A stretch of DNA of 64,000 nucleotides from Petunia secreta (GCA_029990175.1 JARKIP010000017.1:17254001-17318000), one strand, 5' to 3'; shown: positions 9,983 to 22,393, counted from the stretch's first letter. The notes: a model not told the origin generated them from the letters alone. Made by a program: numbers and translations.

Positions 9983-11960
9983 TGAAACGACCTCGGTCAG
10001 TCGTTTCGGAAGTTAGGACTGCGATTAGCATGCCGATAATTTTAAAATATTCGTAAGGTCTATTAGGACTTGTCTATAAAATTTGAGCTAAATCAGACCT
10101 CGTTTGGTAAGCATCGGAAGAAGGTTTCAGTTTTTATTGTCAATAAATATTAAAAAGAGATTTTTGAGCTCGGTTTGGGCGAATGAGCTCCGATTCAAAA
10201 TCCGAAAACGCCGTTAGGTTCGTATGATTATTTGTGACTTTAATGATTTTTCGAAAGTGAATTTCGATGTTGTTCGGCTAGTTCCGCAAAAATGCCGAAA
10301 GTTAAATAATTTGACCTTTTTCCTTTAAATTCGCATCTTAAGTTTAGGGAGTCCGATTTGAGATCCGACTTTGCTAGTATGTTACATATATTTTGTATAA
10401 CTTACTTGAAAAATTTGGGATCATTTCGACTTCTCTAGGGTTCTATTTTAATTTTAATCGTCGTAGCGATTTTATTATTAAAAAAAAAAAATTGAAAAAT
10501 CGAAAGTCGGCTTAGGGATTTACTCCCTTATAAGCAGTAGCCAAGATACATAATCAGAAACGTACAACTAACACAGAGAAAGGGAAAATTAGGGATATTA
10601 GACATCGCCCTAATGACGTAAATTGATATATTAAAGGGTCAGTTGGACCCCGATGATGGAAAGGATTATATATTCATACTCAGTGAGTTATGGGCAACAT
10701 ATAAATATAATTTATTTAGGATTTGGTTATGGGACTTTGAACCCTGTATATAGGCCTGGCCTGCGTATTGCGTATGCGAATAGGGTATCAGGTTCCTAAC
10801 TGGATTGCCCTAAAACATAAGGAATGAAGCCTTTAGCTTTATCTGATATAATTTTTCTGCTTATTGAATAGAAAGAGATCGTTTGGCAACTAATACAAAG
10901 GAAAAAGCAGTGATTGAGTAACAGGACTAGCTTTGGAATACGATAAGTGTTTATATACATTTCTTTGGAGGCATCTGGCCTCGTGGATTTTCTACTACGT
11001 GTTCCTTACGTGTGTAGCTATCGATAGGCGTACTCATTACGCCTTAGCTTTAGATTTACATTCTATATTATATGTTATGTTCTGTTGTTGGTATTGCATT
11101 GAGGATCTGAGCATTGTACTCTGGTTGTGAGTTGACATATACTTCCCGGCAGTCGATGAGAGTCCCGCGCCGGTGAAGGGTTATCATTGCATCATATTGA
11201 GGGTAGGAGGATTCCGCCCTCGGAGAAGGAGGATTCCGCTCCATTGCATCATATTGAGGGTAGGAGGATTCCGCCCTCGCAGCAGGAGGATTCCGCTCCA
11301 TTCATTTGGCACATGTGACCCATTTCATTTCATATCATTTCATTTCATCCCATTCCATTTCATTTCATACTATTGTATAGATTTTCTGTACATGACTACT
11401 GTTCTGCTTATATGTGCATTGCATATTTGTTGATTGTTGTCTGGTTGAGTTTCCCTTACTAGCGTATCTATTTTTTTGAGGTTGCTAGTTTGTTCACACC
11501 TATTGAGTCCTCATGACTCATCCCCCCCTATTTGTTCTTATGTTTTCCTTCGTTCGGCTGATTCTGCTCCAGGGCCCAGCCAGTCGCGCCGTGATTGAGG
11601 AGTAGTACGTTCTCAGCTTTCTACGGTGAGCCATCTTGTTCATTGCGGCCACCAACTTCAGATATTACAGTTTTCCTTACTTTTGCTCCTTCGGGAGGTG
11701 TGTATATCTTTTGGTCTTCTTAGATGTCTGATCTGGAAACCTTTAAAACTGTGTTTTCTGGGTAGTTAGTTGTATTATTCAGACATCTTATATGTTTGTC
11801 TATCCTTGAGAGTTATCTTATGTTGTTAAAGTTTGGTTCACTTTTATTTCAAGGTAATTCTTCACAATTTATATCTATTCAGTCCATAGGGTTCGCCCGA
11901 CAGGTTTAGGGGATGGGGTCAGGTGCCCGCACGGCCTAACCGAGAATTCGGGTCGTGTCA
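9983..11960 (+). repeat. Tekay 3' LTR (1978 bp)
   Basis: TGAAACGACCTCGG to GGGTCGTGTCA, matching 2739-4857 with scattered substitutions and the 141-bp gap described there. It keeps the 58-bp tandem pair at about 11183-11300 and the ATTTC-rich tract. Bases 11128-11190 also contain one copy of the unit that is amplified in LTR D at 63335-63800 (opposite strand). Confidence 0.95.
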
Positions 11961-11965
11961 CTTTT
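11961..11965. repeat. Target-site duplication CTTTT, right copy (Tekay)
   Basis: Identical to 2734-2738. Element A resumes immediately ('aaagtacaatgcaattcaagg', matching element C at 41425). Confidence 0.92.
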
Positions 11966-13090
11966 AAAGTACAATGCAATTCAAGGCTTCAATCTGAATT
12001 ATAATTGAAAACATTGCTTCTAAGTTCAATTGTCAAGTTCTTTCAAACAATTTTATTAAGCTTCTGGTGTTGCATCGTTCACAAGCTGGAGTGTCTGTCA
12101 TCAATCAGATCTTGAGTCTTGCGCGATGTGAATGGTCAGTCACTTCACAAATCCAACTTCTCTAGAGAAATAAATAAGACAAAAGAAAACCTCCAAGAGT
12201 AACTATGTTAGTTTTCATGTCATTAGTAAGATTGTACGCAAGCGCGTAACACATATTTCTTAACACATTTTGAGTAAATAAAGCAAGACAAGCAATTAAC
12301 ATGTGTCAGTCAATCACAAGTAGTTGAATGTAAATAAATATGCAAGTGTGTCCTACACTGTAAGGTGCCTCTTTGTGCCAGAGGTGGGCCTAATTGAAAA
12401 ATTGCAAACACATGTGGTTATTATAATGATGCAAGATATTTGTCCATACAAAAATTGAGATACAAATGAACTGCCATAATTGTCAACTTCACAAATCTGA
12501 AATGGCAAATGGCTTGGAGTTCGTTATTATATCCACACGATCACATAATATACAATGTCGTTGGGTTTCAATAACCCGTCGACAAAAAGGACAGTTTCTT
12601 AATTCCTGAAAACGGTGCCGAGGACCGGGTCCAAACTAAGGTGTATATGAATGCATGTCCTAAAAGCTCCTTCTAAGAGTGGGCTAATGGTTGAGGCTAC
12701 CTCGACCTATGCGGGATAAAACTGGCCTGATAAACCATTAAATCCGGTCATGACAAAACCAGGCAAAGCATCCTTATCCCGAACTAACTTTAGGTGACAC
12801 GAAAGAAATTTCAAAGAGTGGGGTAAGGCCAATTCCCTTCTTGCATAACTACCCGTCAAGCGGGTGCCCCGTGATGAAATCGAGGAGGTGAAAAGAATTG
12901 AAAATTTTCCATGAGGGAAGAAATATGAGCGGACTGCGGACTTTATGCACAAATAAAGTGTAATACACGCTTTTTAAGGCAAACCAAACAAACAGATACA
13001 ATAAAGCAAATAAATTAGTCATACTAGTTGCAAATAATTGGAAACCTTTATGGTCAAAACCTTTATTGCTCCCCAGCAGAGTCGTTATGC
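11966..13090 (-). other. Element A 5' interior, non-coding
   Basis: This 1.1-kb stretch aligns with element C 41425-43246 except that C has about 750 bp more (roughly 41.95-42.7 kb). It holds no credible gene. Short frames at 12707-12952 and 13038-13235 are not conserved as proteins between A and C. The shared 'aaaagctcc..tctaagagtgggctaa..ggttgaggct' stretch belongs to the untranslated leader of the minus-strand element. Confidence 0.7.
13060..13090 (-). other. Primer binding site region of element A
   Basis: On the minus strand, just inside the LTR, is TAACGACTCTGCTGGGGAGC. It corresponds to TGGCGACTCCACTGGGGAGA at the same place in element C. The C version fits the 3' end of a plant tRNA-Arg, the primer reported for Ogre/Tat elements. 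The A copy has several mismatches, so it is decayed. Confidence 0.7.
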
Positions 13091-16000
13091 TGTTGCCCCA
13101 AAAAATTACCCTAAAAGGCTAAATTTAGAAATATCAACAGAATGGAGTAACTCTTTTGGAGTTTTTGGAGTCGCCACCCAATTTAAAGAAAACAGGGAAC
13201 CAAATAAGCAAATGTGTGCAAAACTCCATTTTTGAAAAAAAAAAAAAAAAAGCCTTTAAGAGAATCTAAGTAAGAGGTTTTTCTAGTTTCAAAAGAAGGT
13301 TTTTAAGGCACTTCTGAATTTCCGTAGTTACGGTTAATCCGACGGGTGTCCAAAATATTTTCAAGTGAACTTTTCTAAAAGAATTTTTTAAAATAATTAA
13401 TTGAAATAAAACTTATTTGTGAAAATATTTCAATTTGCACGCATTTGCTAAAATTGCCCCAATTTGCATTAAAATAAACGACAACTCCAAAATTAAAGGT
13501 AATGAACATAAATTAAAGAAATCATTCAAACAATCAAATATGTATATCCATAAATATGAGCAAATAATTATTTTATAAGTAATTTACATAAATATCCTAA
13601 AGGAACAAAGGGGAGGATAAGAGTTTAAAAAAAGAACTCGGGAGCGTGGCAAACTCTCGGGAGCTTTGAATTTCTAAGTTTTCTAAAGTCTTGAAATTTT
13701 TAAAGCTTAAGCTCGAACTCGACCTCAAGTGACTCTAAACCAATTAGCCAGTCCCCAATTTGCGAGTTTAGATAACTCGTCCCAAGGGTTCATTATATAA
13801 AAAAAGAGAAATAAGGATTAGTGTACTTACACAATATTTTTTTAAATAGAGAGGAGTTAAACAAATTAACAAAGAGATTAAGTAAAAGAAGTAGCAGGTA
13901 CAAGTTCAAAGATCATTGCCGGAAAACGAGACAAATTAGCTAATTTGCTATACAGTCAAAATGCTATCAAAGTTAATCTAATAGCCACTATTTTAGATTT
14001 CACATACAAATAAGAAATAGGAGTTACCAAGGTAGGCTACATAGCTATTTTAGCCATCACGGAATGCAGTATATAGCATACTACTTCGTGACATAAATTC
14101 ACAATAAATGAATTGTCCTAGGTACTTTAACATCCTAATAAGAGACCAGTAGGTTGGTTCATGATATCACTCAATATTGAGCAAGATGACATATCAGAAA
14201 AATTTGAAAATAGAGGGGTCATTTTACTTGGAATTCAAAGATAAGAAAGCATCTCGTTTTTTGACAACAACCAATAAGGATCTAGATCAACAAAGTGAAC
14301 AGATGGAAAATTTGATTTGTCTAAAGCAAATTAGCAAACACCTGAACGATACAAAATTCGTTCGATGCTAATTTGACCATATCTCATAAATCTTCAACAA
14401 CAATCAATGAGCAGCCAAGCACCAGCAGATTTAAATAAACTGATTTCTAAGAGAGATGAATAAATTTATCCATGACATGAAAAACAAAGAGCTTCAGAAA
14501 CACACAGTAAAGATTTATAAGCTTTCCTAAAAGAAATGACTTTATATAGGACTATAACTTCCATCTAATTTTCTAACTAATAACTCAGGCAGAATAGAGC
14601 CAATACTACCAAGGAAACATAGGAAAAATGCACGAAGTTAGCTGAAAAAACTCTTGACCATTTGATTATTTAAATTAGAACCTGCTTAAAAGGTCCTGAA
14701 CTCGAGAAATCAGCGCACCCCCTCCTCTCTAAGGACTGGACTAAACTCACTCCCGGATCAACTCAAGCCTAACAGAAATAGGACCATGGTACTAGGATCA
14801 GAATATACCCTAGGTTGAAAACTTGAACAAAATAGACTACTCCCTTAAAAAACTTAGGCAACCAAAATAAACACACATACCTCATAGTAACTTCAATCAA
14901 CAAGAACACTTCTGGACTAACATACACACCATCAAACAAATTGAGCTAGCCTTGAACATTCAGGAAACCAACTACTCCTACTCTCTTAACCACTAACTTG
15001 AAGGAACAGACATAGGCCTGCACCCACTCTTCACCCCTTCTCCTCTACTAATATCCAAACAATCCATGAACCCTCCAAGCTTCTTCTAACATAGGAAGGC
15101 CAAGGAAAACGCCCACACTCATTAAAGCCTAAACTAGTTACCTGCAACATAGCAAAATAAACCTCCACACTACATGCAATATTCATACTACCGGCATCAC
15201 AAAACCACCACCCATAATACCTATAGTAATCAAGGCGAACAACCATAGACCTCTGCTATGAATCCCTGACTGTTCTCCAAAACAAAACCAGAAATAAGTA
15301 TGCCCTTCATTCTCCATCATGATCACCTATGCCAACAAGAAACAAATTAGCCCCTAAAACACCCTGCAATAGACTAGCATCTCCCAAACTGGAGACAACC
15401 CCCCCCCCCCCTCCCCAAACAACACACCTCAAGAACCCCTCTTTCTATTTCAATAACATACAGAACATAACCCAAAAACTGAACATAAGGTTCGCTGATA
15501 ACCCTTTACAATACATCAACATTAGAGTGGACAACATTTAGAGAATAGCTTATCTGAAACCAATAGACATGAACTTTGGACCATGCATAGGATGAATTAA
15601 GCAAATCTATTTGAATCACGCAACATTTAGAAAGACATAGAGTCAACCAGAGATAGAAAGAACAAGATAGAGGATCTTTAAAGAGTAGGCATAAGATCTG
15701 AACAAGAAAAAGGAACCAGGAAACTAAGCCTAGAAATAGTTTTAAACTTAAACATACCTAAAGATTGAATCTTTTCACAATAAAACTTAAATGAGCCTTA
15801 TCAGATTTAAAGAATTATAGGATACTACAGTTGAAGTTTAACATCTCTTAATGATACCAAATAGAAAATACACCAACTTATCATCCTATTTTAACACTTT
15901 CTTCACCTAACAAAATCCACTAAACTATTCCAAAGTCACTTCTCATTATTTTAGCATCTACAATATTTGACAGAGTAGCAGCTAAAGCTTAACCAAGAAC

Positions 16001-16940
16001 AAAGACAAAAACTTCTTCCAAAAAAAAAAAAAATACACCTGGAACAGAGATAAACCTTTATGATTCATACACTAGAAAAAAAATATTCTTTAAGCAAAGA
16101 TAGCAAAACATATCAGGATATCATTCTTTTAACTTATAGGCTAACAGTGAAACTAAAAAAAATAAAATACTTCAAGGCTAACAAGCATGATCAAGAACAG
16201 ACATTACTTCACGCAAATAAATTTAGTAAAACAAAATGTAGAGAATAAGCTATTACTTCTTGCGACGCAGCAAAAAGGGGTGTAGAATCTGAAGAGTTAA
16301 GCTCGAACAAGAGCGATGCAATGATTAGAAAGCAAAATACAACAACAATGACACAGAGGAGATATTAAAACTCTAAAAGTAAAAATAATAAACTGGTGTG
16401 TTTTATGTAACTATATTGTTTTCTCTGTAAAACTCTGCCTCCTAAAAAAACTTCAAACTCGTGACCTCTATATTCCTCTCCCGCCGCTTGAACTGAATAA
16501 AAATAGGTTTTTATAGGAACCATTTTAGGGTTCCTGAGGACTGTAAGAAATACCCAAATCACCCTCCAATGGGTCTCTAACGGATAACATTGTACGATAA
16601 ATGAGCTGGAGAGGGGGACCACTGGACGAGAAATTCTTGGATTGTTGCGATTGATTTTTGGGGGAAAAGATTGGGGATTAGGGAGATTTAGGGTTCTAAT
16701 AGGTCAATCGGGTTGGTGTTGAAAAATGGAATCGGGTGAAGACTGAATTGAGCATTGATTTTTGGGATTTTAACTAAGTTGAGAGATATACACATGTAGG
16801 CCATATTTTAGGTCACATATTGCAATTTTGGCCCCTTTACTTTAAAACTACTCAATTCGCTTTTGATTTTTAAAATCGGCCCTATTTAAAAATAATTTGA
16901 CATTAATTCAAAAAATTTGGGACAAAATTGGGTGTCAGCA
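13091..16940 (-). repeat. Element A 5' LTR, 3.85 kb
   Basis: On the minus strand it starts TGCTGACACCCAATTTTGTCCC (ending at 16940) and ends GGGGCAACA (at 13091). The terminal few hundred bases match the element C LTRs; the middle does not, and the LTR is about 1.4 kb longer than those. It includes a poly-C run of about 14 (15398-15411) and many short AT-rich frames, none credible as a gene. CCATT (16941-16945) would be the right target duplication, but the left copy is outside the window. Confidence 0.8.
14541..14548 (-). promoter_or_regulatory. Candidate TATA box in LTR A
   Basis: Minus strand TATATAAA in the middle of the LTR. A second candidate, TATAAAAA, is at 16509-16516. Two such motifs in one long LTR could mean a composite LTR. 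Neither is proven. Confidence 0.3.
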
Positions 16941-16944
16941 CCAT

Positions 16945-18120
16945 TAACTTTATTGGGTGAAGCAAAGAAGTGGCTATTGATCTAACCGCCTAACTCCATT
17001 ACCTCCTGGAATTAACTGGCAAAGATGTTTTTGGTCAAGTTATTCCCATATGGCAAGACTGCAAAGATCTGAGGAGGGATAGTGTCGTTCCGCCAGAACT
17101 CATCCATGGAGATAGGTGAAGAATGGGAAAGGTTCAAGGCACTATTGAGAAGCTGCCCACACCATGGCAAATCAAAATAGGTATTGCGACATATCTTTGT
17201 CAAGAGGCTCCAATCAAACAACGATATTCTTCTAGATGCCTATTATGGTAGACCAAGTCTAGAGAAGCAGTATGAGGAGTTTGAGATCAATCTTAACAAA
17301 ATTTCAGAAAATAGTCAGCATTACCAAGGTGAATCAGGCAGAGGAAAAACCTTCAAGTTAGGCGAAAAATGGAAGTTGACGTACTGACAGCTATGAGAGT
17401 TGAATGGTGGCAATGAAGCATTCTTATAAGCAGCTAATTGATGTTGTACTGGCTTAGGTAAGCAAGCCACAGGTTCTCCTGCAGGTTCAACAAGTGCAAG
17501 CACTACCATTCTGTGATGTGTGTGGTGGAGATGATCATATAGGTAGTGTGTGATCGGCCAACTCAGACTCTGCATACTATGTGGATCAACAGAACATAGG
17601 CTTCAATCAAAATGATCGGTATGGAAACACCTATCCACCTAACTTTCAAAACCACCTTAATTTCTCATGAGGCAGTAATCAAGGTGGGCAAGGTAGCAGA
17701 CCATCTCAGGGTTATAATAAGCAAGTGCAGTATCCTCCATAACATCAGCAGCCTGAAACGTCTAAAATCGAGGCAATGATACAACAACAGGCTGCTGATC
17801 TCAACCTGAAGATTACAACTCTCCAGCAAAACCAGGATAGTGCCATACGCTCTTTAGAAAACACAAATGGGACAGCTTGCTAGCAATCAAAATACAAGGC
17901 CACTTGAAGAATTTCCAAGCAACTTTGATCCCAAGTGCAAGCAATGTCATTAAGAAATATGAGGGAGCTGGAAGAACTGCCAAAGAAGACAAAACTGTCT
18001 AGCTCTTACAAAGAGAAAGAGGTTGAGCTATAATTTGAAGTGGAGAAGGAGGTAGAACAGAAAGAGACAGTGCTTGTTCCAAAACCACCACCTCCTTTCC
18101 CTCGAGTGTGTCAAAAGAAT
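16945..18120 (+). pseudogene. Athila gag remnant
   Basis: Capsid-type protein, 5'-truncated by element A. Conceptual translation gives 'GEAKKWLL', then 'SITSWN', a basic FPYGK segment, 'EEWERFKALLRSCPHHG' and 'ILLDAYYG'. This is the usual capsid C-terminal pattern of Athila Gag, with stops in every frame. A Gln/Asn-rich stretch follows (17600-17900; 'QQQAADLNLKITTLQQNQDS'), typical of the linker before protease. No intact zinc knuckle was recognised. Short minus-strand frames here are shadows. Confidence 0.75.
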
Positions 18121-18239
18121 CTATAGGATCCCGCATTTACAATGATTTTTTGCTTACTCAGTCAGGCCAGCATCAATATTCCATTGGTAGACGTGCTCTA
18201 AAATATCCTAAAGTCTGTAAAGTACATCAAGAATATAGT

Positions 18240-18960
18240 GTAATCAAAGAGGAAACTCAATGAATTTGAAATTGTGGCACGTGCTGAAAATTGCACCTCC
18301 AGGGTTCGAAATAAACTCCTACAAAAGTTGAAGATCTAGGTAGTTTCACCATTCCTGTTCGTGTTGGTAACATAACAGTTGGCCAAGCCCTATGTGATCT
18401 AGGGGCGAGCATCAATCTTATGCCATTGTATGTGTGCAAGCAATTCAGTCTCGGTATTCCCAAGCTAACAACAGTCTCACTTCAGCTAGCTGATTGGTCT
18501 TTTATCTATCCTGAGGGGGTGATTGAATACATATTGGTTCATATTTGGCGAATTTATTTTGCTAGCTGATTTTGTCGTTCTAGATTATGAGGCCGATAAG
18601 TAAGTTCATATCATCTAGGACGACCTTTCTTAGCCACTGGTGATTCGTGTGATTCGTGTCCGAGAGGGGAAAAAGACAATGAAAGTGGATGATCAAGAAT
18701 TAGCGTCCAATGTGTACTTTAAAAATTCCTAACCATCATGAAGAGTTATTCATGATCACAGTGATTGACCTAAAGGAGAAGTCGAGCGATTCAGCATATT
18801 ATATGAATGATGATTTGCAGCGAGCACTGATGTTGGGGGAAGAAACTAGTGATGATGATTATGTAGAGGATATTTTGCTTACTGGGTTTCACAAGTTTGA
18901 GTCTCTCTAAAGCCACCACCCAAGCCATCTATTGAAGAGGCACCCAAACTTGAGGTCCAA
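18240..18960 (+). pseudogene. Athila protease remnant
   Basis: Pieces in shifting frames read 'KLNEFEIVARAENCTS', then 'VGQALCDLGASINLMPLYV' with the aspartate codon at 18397-18399, then 'LQLADWSF' and a Tyr-Pro-Glu-Gly segment. Athila proteases carry D-L-G-A-S at this site, so the motif itself is preserved although the frame is not. The acidic spacer to RT (18700-18950) has an open frame of 66 codons. It is the expected link, not a separate gene. Confidence 0.78.
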
Positions 18961-19740
18961 CCTTTACCTGCACATCTTCATTATGCCTATTTGGGACAAT
19001 CTGACACATTACCAATGATTATTTCTTCTTTGTTGTCTGACTTGCAGATAGAAAAACTGTTGAGAGTGCTACGAGAGCATAAAAGTGCTATTGCTTGGAC
19101 CATAGCTGATATCAAGGGAATAAGCCTGGATTTTTGCATGCACAAGATATTCATGGATGAAGGATACAAGCCAAGTGTAGAGCATCAGTGTTGCCTCAAT
19201 CCAATCATGAAAGAGGTGGTAAAGAAAGAGGTGATTAAGTGGTTAGATGCAGGTATAATTTTTCCTAACTCTGATAGCAAATGGGTAAGTACTGTGCAAT
19301 ATGTCCCTAAAAATAGAGGGATGACAGTGGTGCAAAATGAGAACAATGAACATATCCCTAAAAGAACTGTCGCGGGATGGAAGGTGTGCATTGAGTATAG
19401 AAAATAGAATAAAGCAACCCGAAAGGACAACTTTCCCCTTTCCTTAAATGATCAGATGTTAGATAGGCTAGCTGGCCTAGAGTATTACTGTTTTCTTGAT
19501 GGTTACTCTGGATATAACCGGATATGGATTGCTCCCGAAGAGCAGGAGAAAACCACATTTACATTCCCTTGTAGTACTTATGACCTTAAGAGGATACCAT
19601 TCGGGTTATATAATACACATGCGACTTTTCAAAGTTGTATGATGGCTATTTTTACTTATATGGTGGAAAAGTTTGTGGAAGTCTTTATGGATGATTTTTC
19701 TGTCTTTATATATTCTTTTTTTCTTGTGTAACAATTCTTG
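18961..19740 (+). pseudogene. Athila reverse transcriptase remnant
   Basis: RT copies element RNA into DNA. The segment 18991-19407 reads 'LREHKSAIAWTIADIKGIS', then 'HKIFMDEGYKPSVEHQ' and 'VKKEVIKWLDAGIIFP', ending at a TAG after 'CIEYRK'. The frame continues at 19456 with 'LAGLEYYCFLDGYSGYN', 'TTFTFPCSTYDLKRIPFGL' and the catalytic VEVFMDDFSVF at about 19676-19708, so both active-site aspartates survive. The frame is lost after 19731. Two or more disablements make it non-functional. Confidence 0.88.
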
Positions 19741-20520
19741 GTCTAGTGCTTGCTAGGTGTGAAGAAACTAACCTTGTTCTAAACTGAGAGCAATGTGATT
19801 TCATGGTTCGTGAAGGTATAGTTTTGGGACACAAGGCGTCCAATACTGGTATTGCGGTTGACAAGGTGAAGGTAGAGGCAGTTGAAAAGTTACCTCCGCC
19901 CATGTCTGTGAAGGGATTCTAAAGTTTTCTCAGACATGCTGGCTTCTATAGAAGGTTTATTAAAACTTTTTCTAAGATTTGTACTCTTTTGTGCATGTTA
20001 CTTGAGAAAGAAGCCGAATTTGTGTTCAATGAGGCCTATCTAAGCGCCTATAATTATTTGAAAGAGAAGTTGGTCTCTGCACTGCACTATTTGAATTAAT
20101 GTGTTATGCCTGCGATGTCGCTATTGTTGCAGTCCTGGGGAAAAGGAAAATCAAAATGTTCCATTCTATTTACTACGCTAGCAAAACTTTTAATCCTGCC
20201 CAAATGAGTTACACAACCACTAAAAAAGAGTTACTGGAGGTAGTGTATGCCTTTGACAAGTTTTGGGCATACTTGGTCGGGACCAAAGTTATTATCTATA
20301 CAGACCATGCAACAATTAGGTATTTAATTGATAAAAAGGATGCGAAGCCTTGACTAATTCGTTCGGTGTTATTACTGCAAAAAATTTTCTTGGAGGTTTG
20401 GAACCGCAAGAGAACAGAAAACCAAGCAGCTGATCACCTTTCTAGGTTGAAGAGCCACAAGCATGTGGATGATGGGGGTTTAATTAGAGAAACCTTACCT
20501 GATGAGTAACTTTTTTGCCA
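19741..20520 (+). pseudogene. Athila RT thumb and RNase H remnant
   Basis: Broken frames show the RT thumb ('GHKASNTGIAVDKVKVEAVE', then 'FYRRFIKTFSKI'). RNase H is at 20099-20353: 'CYACDVAIVAVLG', 'IYYASKTFNPAQMSYTTTKK', 'ELLEVVYAFDKFWAYLVG' and 'VIIYTDHATIRYLIDKKDAK'. It ends 'NQAADHLSRLKSHK'. The pattern matches Athila RNase H, with several stops. Confidence 0.82.
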
Positions 20521-21499
20521 TCACAAGTCACTTGGACCCATAGTATGCTGACTATGCCAACTATTTGATAAGTGAGGTAGTACCACAAAATCTGACTACA
20601 GAGAGTAACTGACGACTTTTTCCATGAAGTGAGATTTTATATGTGAGATGATCCATTTTTGTTTAAATTGTGTGCAGATCAGTTAGTGAGAAGATACGTT
20701 CTTGAGGAAGGGACAGAGGTTGTTCTATAGGAGTACCATGCATTTCCTTATACGGGACGTCATGGTTGTGACAAAACAGCCGACAAAGTACTTCAGTTCG
20801 GATTCTGTTGGCTGACATTGTTCAAGGATGCTCTTGCTTTTGTAAAGAAGTGTGATCGATGCCAAAAAACCGACACAATTACAAGGAAGAAAGAGATGCC
20901 GCTGAAAGGCATTCTAGGGGTTGATATATTTTATGTGTGGGGGATAGACTTCATGAGTCCTTCCCCCTCGTCAAATAGTAACAAGTACATCTTACTGGCG
21001 GTAGATTACTTGTCTAAATGAGTGGAAGCTGTTGCTCTTCCTACTAATGATGCGAAGGTTGTGGTGAGATTCGTCAAGAAGAACATGTTCAATTGATTTG
21101 GGACTCCGCGAGCTTTGATTAGTGATAAAGGTACACAGTTCTGCAACAAGTTGCTAAACAACCTTCTAGCCAAGTATGAGGTCAAGCATAAGGTCACCCA
21201 CCACCTATCATCTGCAAACTAGTGAGCAAGCTGAGGTGTCCAGTAGAGAGATAAAATAAATTCTTGAGAAGACTGTCAATGCAAATAGGAAGGTTTGGGC
21301 TTCCAAACTCAATGATGCGGTCTGGGCATATAAGACAGCTTATAAGACTCCGATTGGAACTTCATCGTACAAGCTTGTATATGGGAAGGTGTCTCAGTTT
21401 CCAATCGAGCTCGAGCACAAGGCATATTGGCCGAATTAGAGGCTAAATTTGGATATGGAGTTGGCAGGTGAGAAGAGATTGTTGCAACTCAATGAATGA
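20521..21499 (+). pseudogene. Athila integrase remnant, 3' end cut by element E
   Basis: The zinc finger is partial ('GRHGCDKTADKVLQFGF', then CDRCQK). The core has its first Asp in 'VWGIDFMSP' (20938 on), second in 'ALISDKGTQFCNK' (about 21113) and a Glu in the 'AEVSSREIK' region (about 21240), each separated by stops or shifts. 'YKTAYKTPIGTSSYKLVYGK' lies near 21330. Similarity ends at 'GEKRLLQLNE' (21498), where element E begins. Confidence 0.82.
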
Positions 21500-22002
21500 T
21501 GTAAAGCGCGATACGGAAAAAAGAAATTGAACAATATCAAGAAAACATGATATGATAACAAGAATATGAAAAGGGAAATAGAAAGCAGGGTCAATAACTT
21601 AGAAGAAAGAATGGGTCAAACTAACAATTAAATTATAATTTAATCATTAATTCAAACCAAGGAAGAAAGAGAAGAACTCATACATGGATCATAGAAGAAG
21701 AAATCCAAGTTAGGTTCCATAAGAGATACAAAGGGATATACCCACACTCATCAAAGAGTTCTCATTCTCAAATCATCATAAACTAAGTAATAAAACCCTA
21801 ATATCTAACTATTTATAGTGTCAGCACATGAGTTACAATAATGTCCCAAAAATTGTCCTTAATTGCACGAATAGATCAAAATATCAACTTGAGCCTATTT
21901 TGAGCCTTCATATCGTCACTCAATGCATCATTTATATTTATGTCTTTAATCCATGCACCATTAATATTCTTAGGCTCTTGATGGCTACCTTGATTTCCAT
22001 CA
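21500..22002 (-). repeat. LTR of element E (about 503 bp)
   Basis: On the minus strand it starts TGATGGAAATCAAGG at 22002, right after a polypurine tract, and ends TTACA at 21500 where Athila similarity stops. A TATA box and an AT-rich leader-like sequence follow in the expected order. Only one copy is in the window, so the right-hand limit (polypurine tract) is better supported than the left. Confidence 0.6.
21809..21817 (-). promoter_or_regulatory. TATA box in LTR of element E
   Basis: Minus strand TATAAATAG lies about 190 bp from the LTR start, in a typical U3/R position. Confidence 0.5.
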
Positions 22003-22019
22003 TTCCCTCCTTCTTTAAA
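22003..22019 (-). other. Polypurine tract of element E
   Basis: Minus strand TTTAAAGAAGGAGGGAA directly precedes the LTR start TGATGG. Upstream sits a C-terminal 'SKFEDEFF' stop, a typical end of a plant Ty3 polyprotein. Confidence 0.65.
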
Positions 22020-22350
22020 AGAATTCATCCTCGAATTTGGACCTTGCAACACAAAGGAGGAAATATACATTAGTAAACACACAACACAAATCAAACATCA
22101 ACAAAGTTAATGCTTTTGTGGTACAACTAACCATCATAACATACAAGAATAATTTTTCAACTAAAACATCAAGTACTTGGTGTGAGGCAATACAAGCATA
22201 TAGTGAATCAAGGAACCCAATAGATTTAAAGAATACATCAAGTAGATTGCAATAGGATTCTTTAACCACAAAGTCACAAAAATCAACAAAAGCTCCCCTT
22301 TTAGCTACCAAACTAGTTGATCCTCTTGTTGGTATTTTACTAAGCTTCAC
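22015..22350 (-). pseudogene. 3' end fragment of element E reading frame
   Basis: An open stretch of 111 codons ends 'CVARSKFEDEFF' and a stop inside the polypurine tract. The 'FEDEFF' ending next to the tract resembles the last residues of integrases in several dicot Ty3 families. The rest is hydrophobic and not recognisable as integrase. It is in a different phase from the long frame at 22394-24586. It could be fortuitous coding in a 3' untranslated region. Confidence 0.4.
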
Positions 22351-22393
22351 ACAAAATTTTCAAACTCCATAACAATGCAACACATCCCCGATA

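Larger units (their letters stand above)
2739..11960 (+). mobile_element. Complete Ty3/gypsy chromovirus (Tekay/Del-like), 9.2 kb, coding-defective
   Basis: All structural parts are visible in order: TSD, 5' LTR (TG..CA), tRNA-Met primer site, gag, protease, RT, RNase H, integrase with chromodomain-like tail, polypurine tract, 3' LTR, TSD. LTR length near 2 kb and a C-terminal chromodomain fit the Tekay/Del lineage of plant chromoviruses. The two LTRs differ by a few percent by eye, so the insertion is fairly recent, yet the polyprotein has three in-frame TAG codons, a frameshift and an RT deletion. It is inserted into element A. Confidence 0.95.
1..16940 (-). mobile_element. Element A: partial non-autonomous Tat/Ogre-type LTR retrotransposon
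   Basis: This is the 5' part of a minus-strand element: LTR at 13091-16940, a primer site just inside it, then interior running left past base 1. It is interrupted by the Tekay element at 2739-11960. The interior aligns by eye, block for block, with the interior of element C (39.6-43.2 kb): the repeats at 1-600, the TACGTA hairpin block, and the stretch before the LTR containing 'gtgccgaggaccgggtcc'. No gag or pol frame remains except an integrase C-terminal vestige near 2.2 kb. The left LTR lies outside the window. I infer it is a deletion derivative of a B-like autonomous element. Confidence 0.8.

Noticed and set aside
15398..15411. Poly-C run as a structural motif
   Set aside because: A single homopolymer in LTR A. 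It may be slippage or assembly length error, with no partner structure seen.
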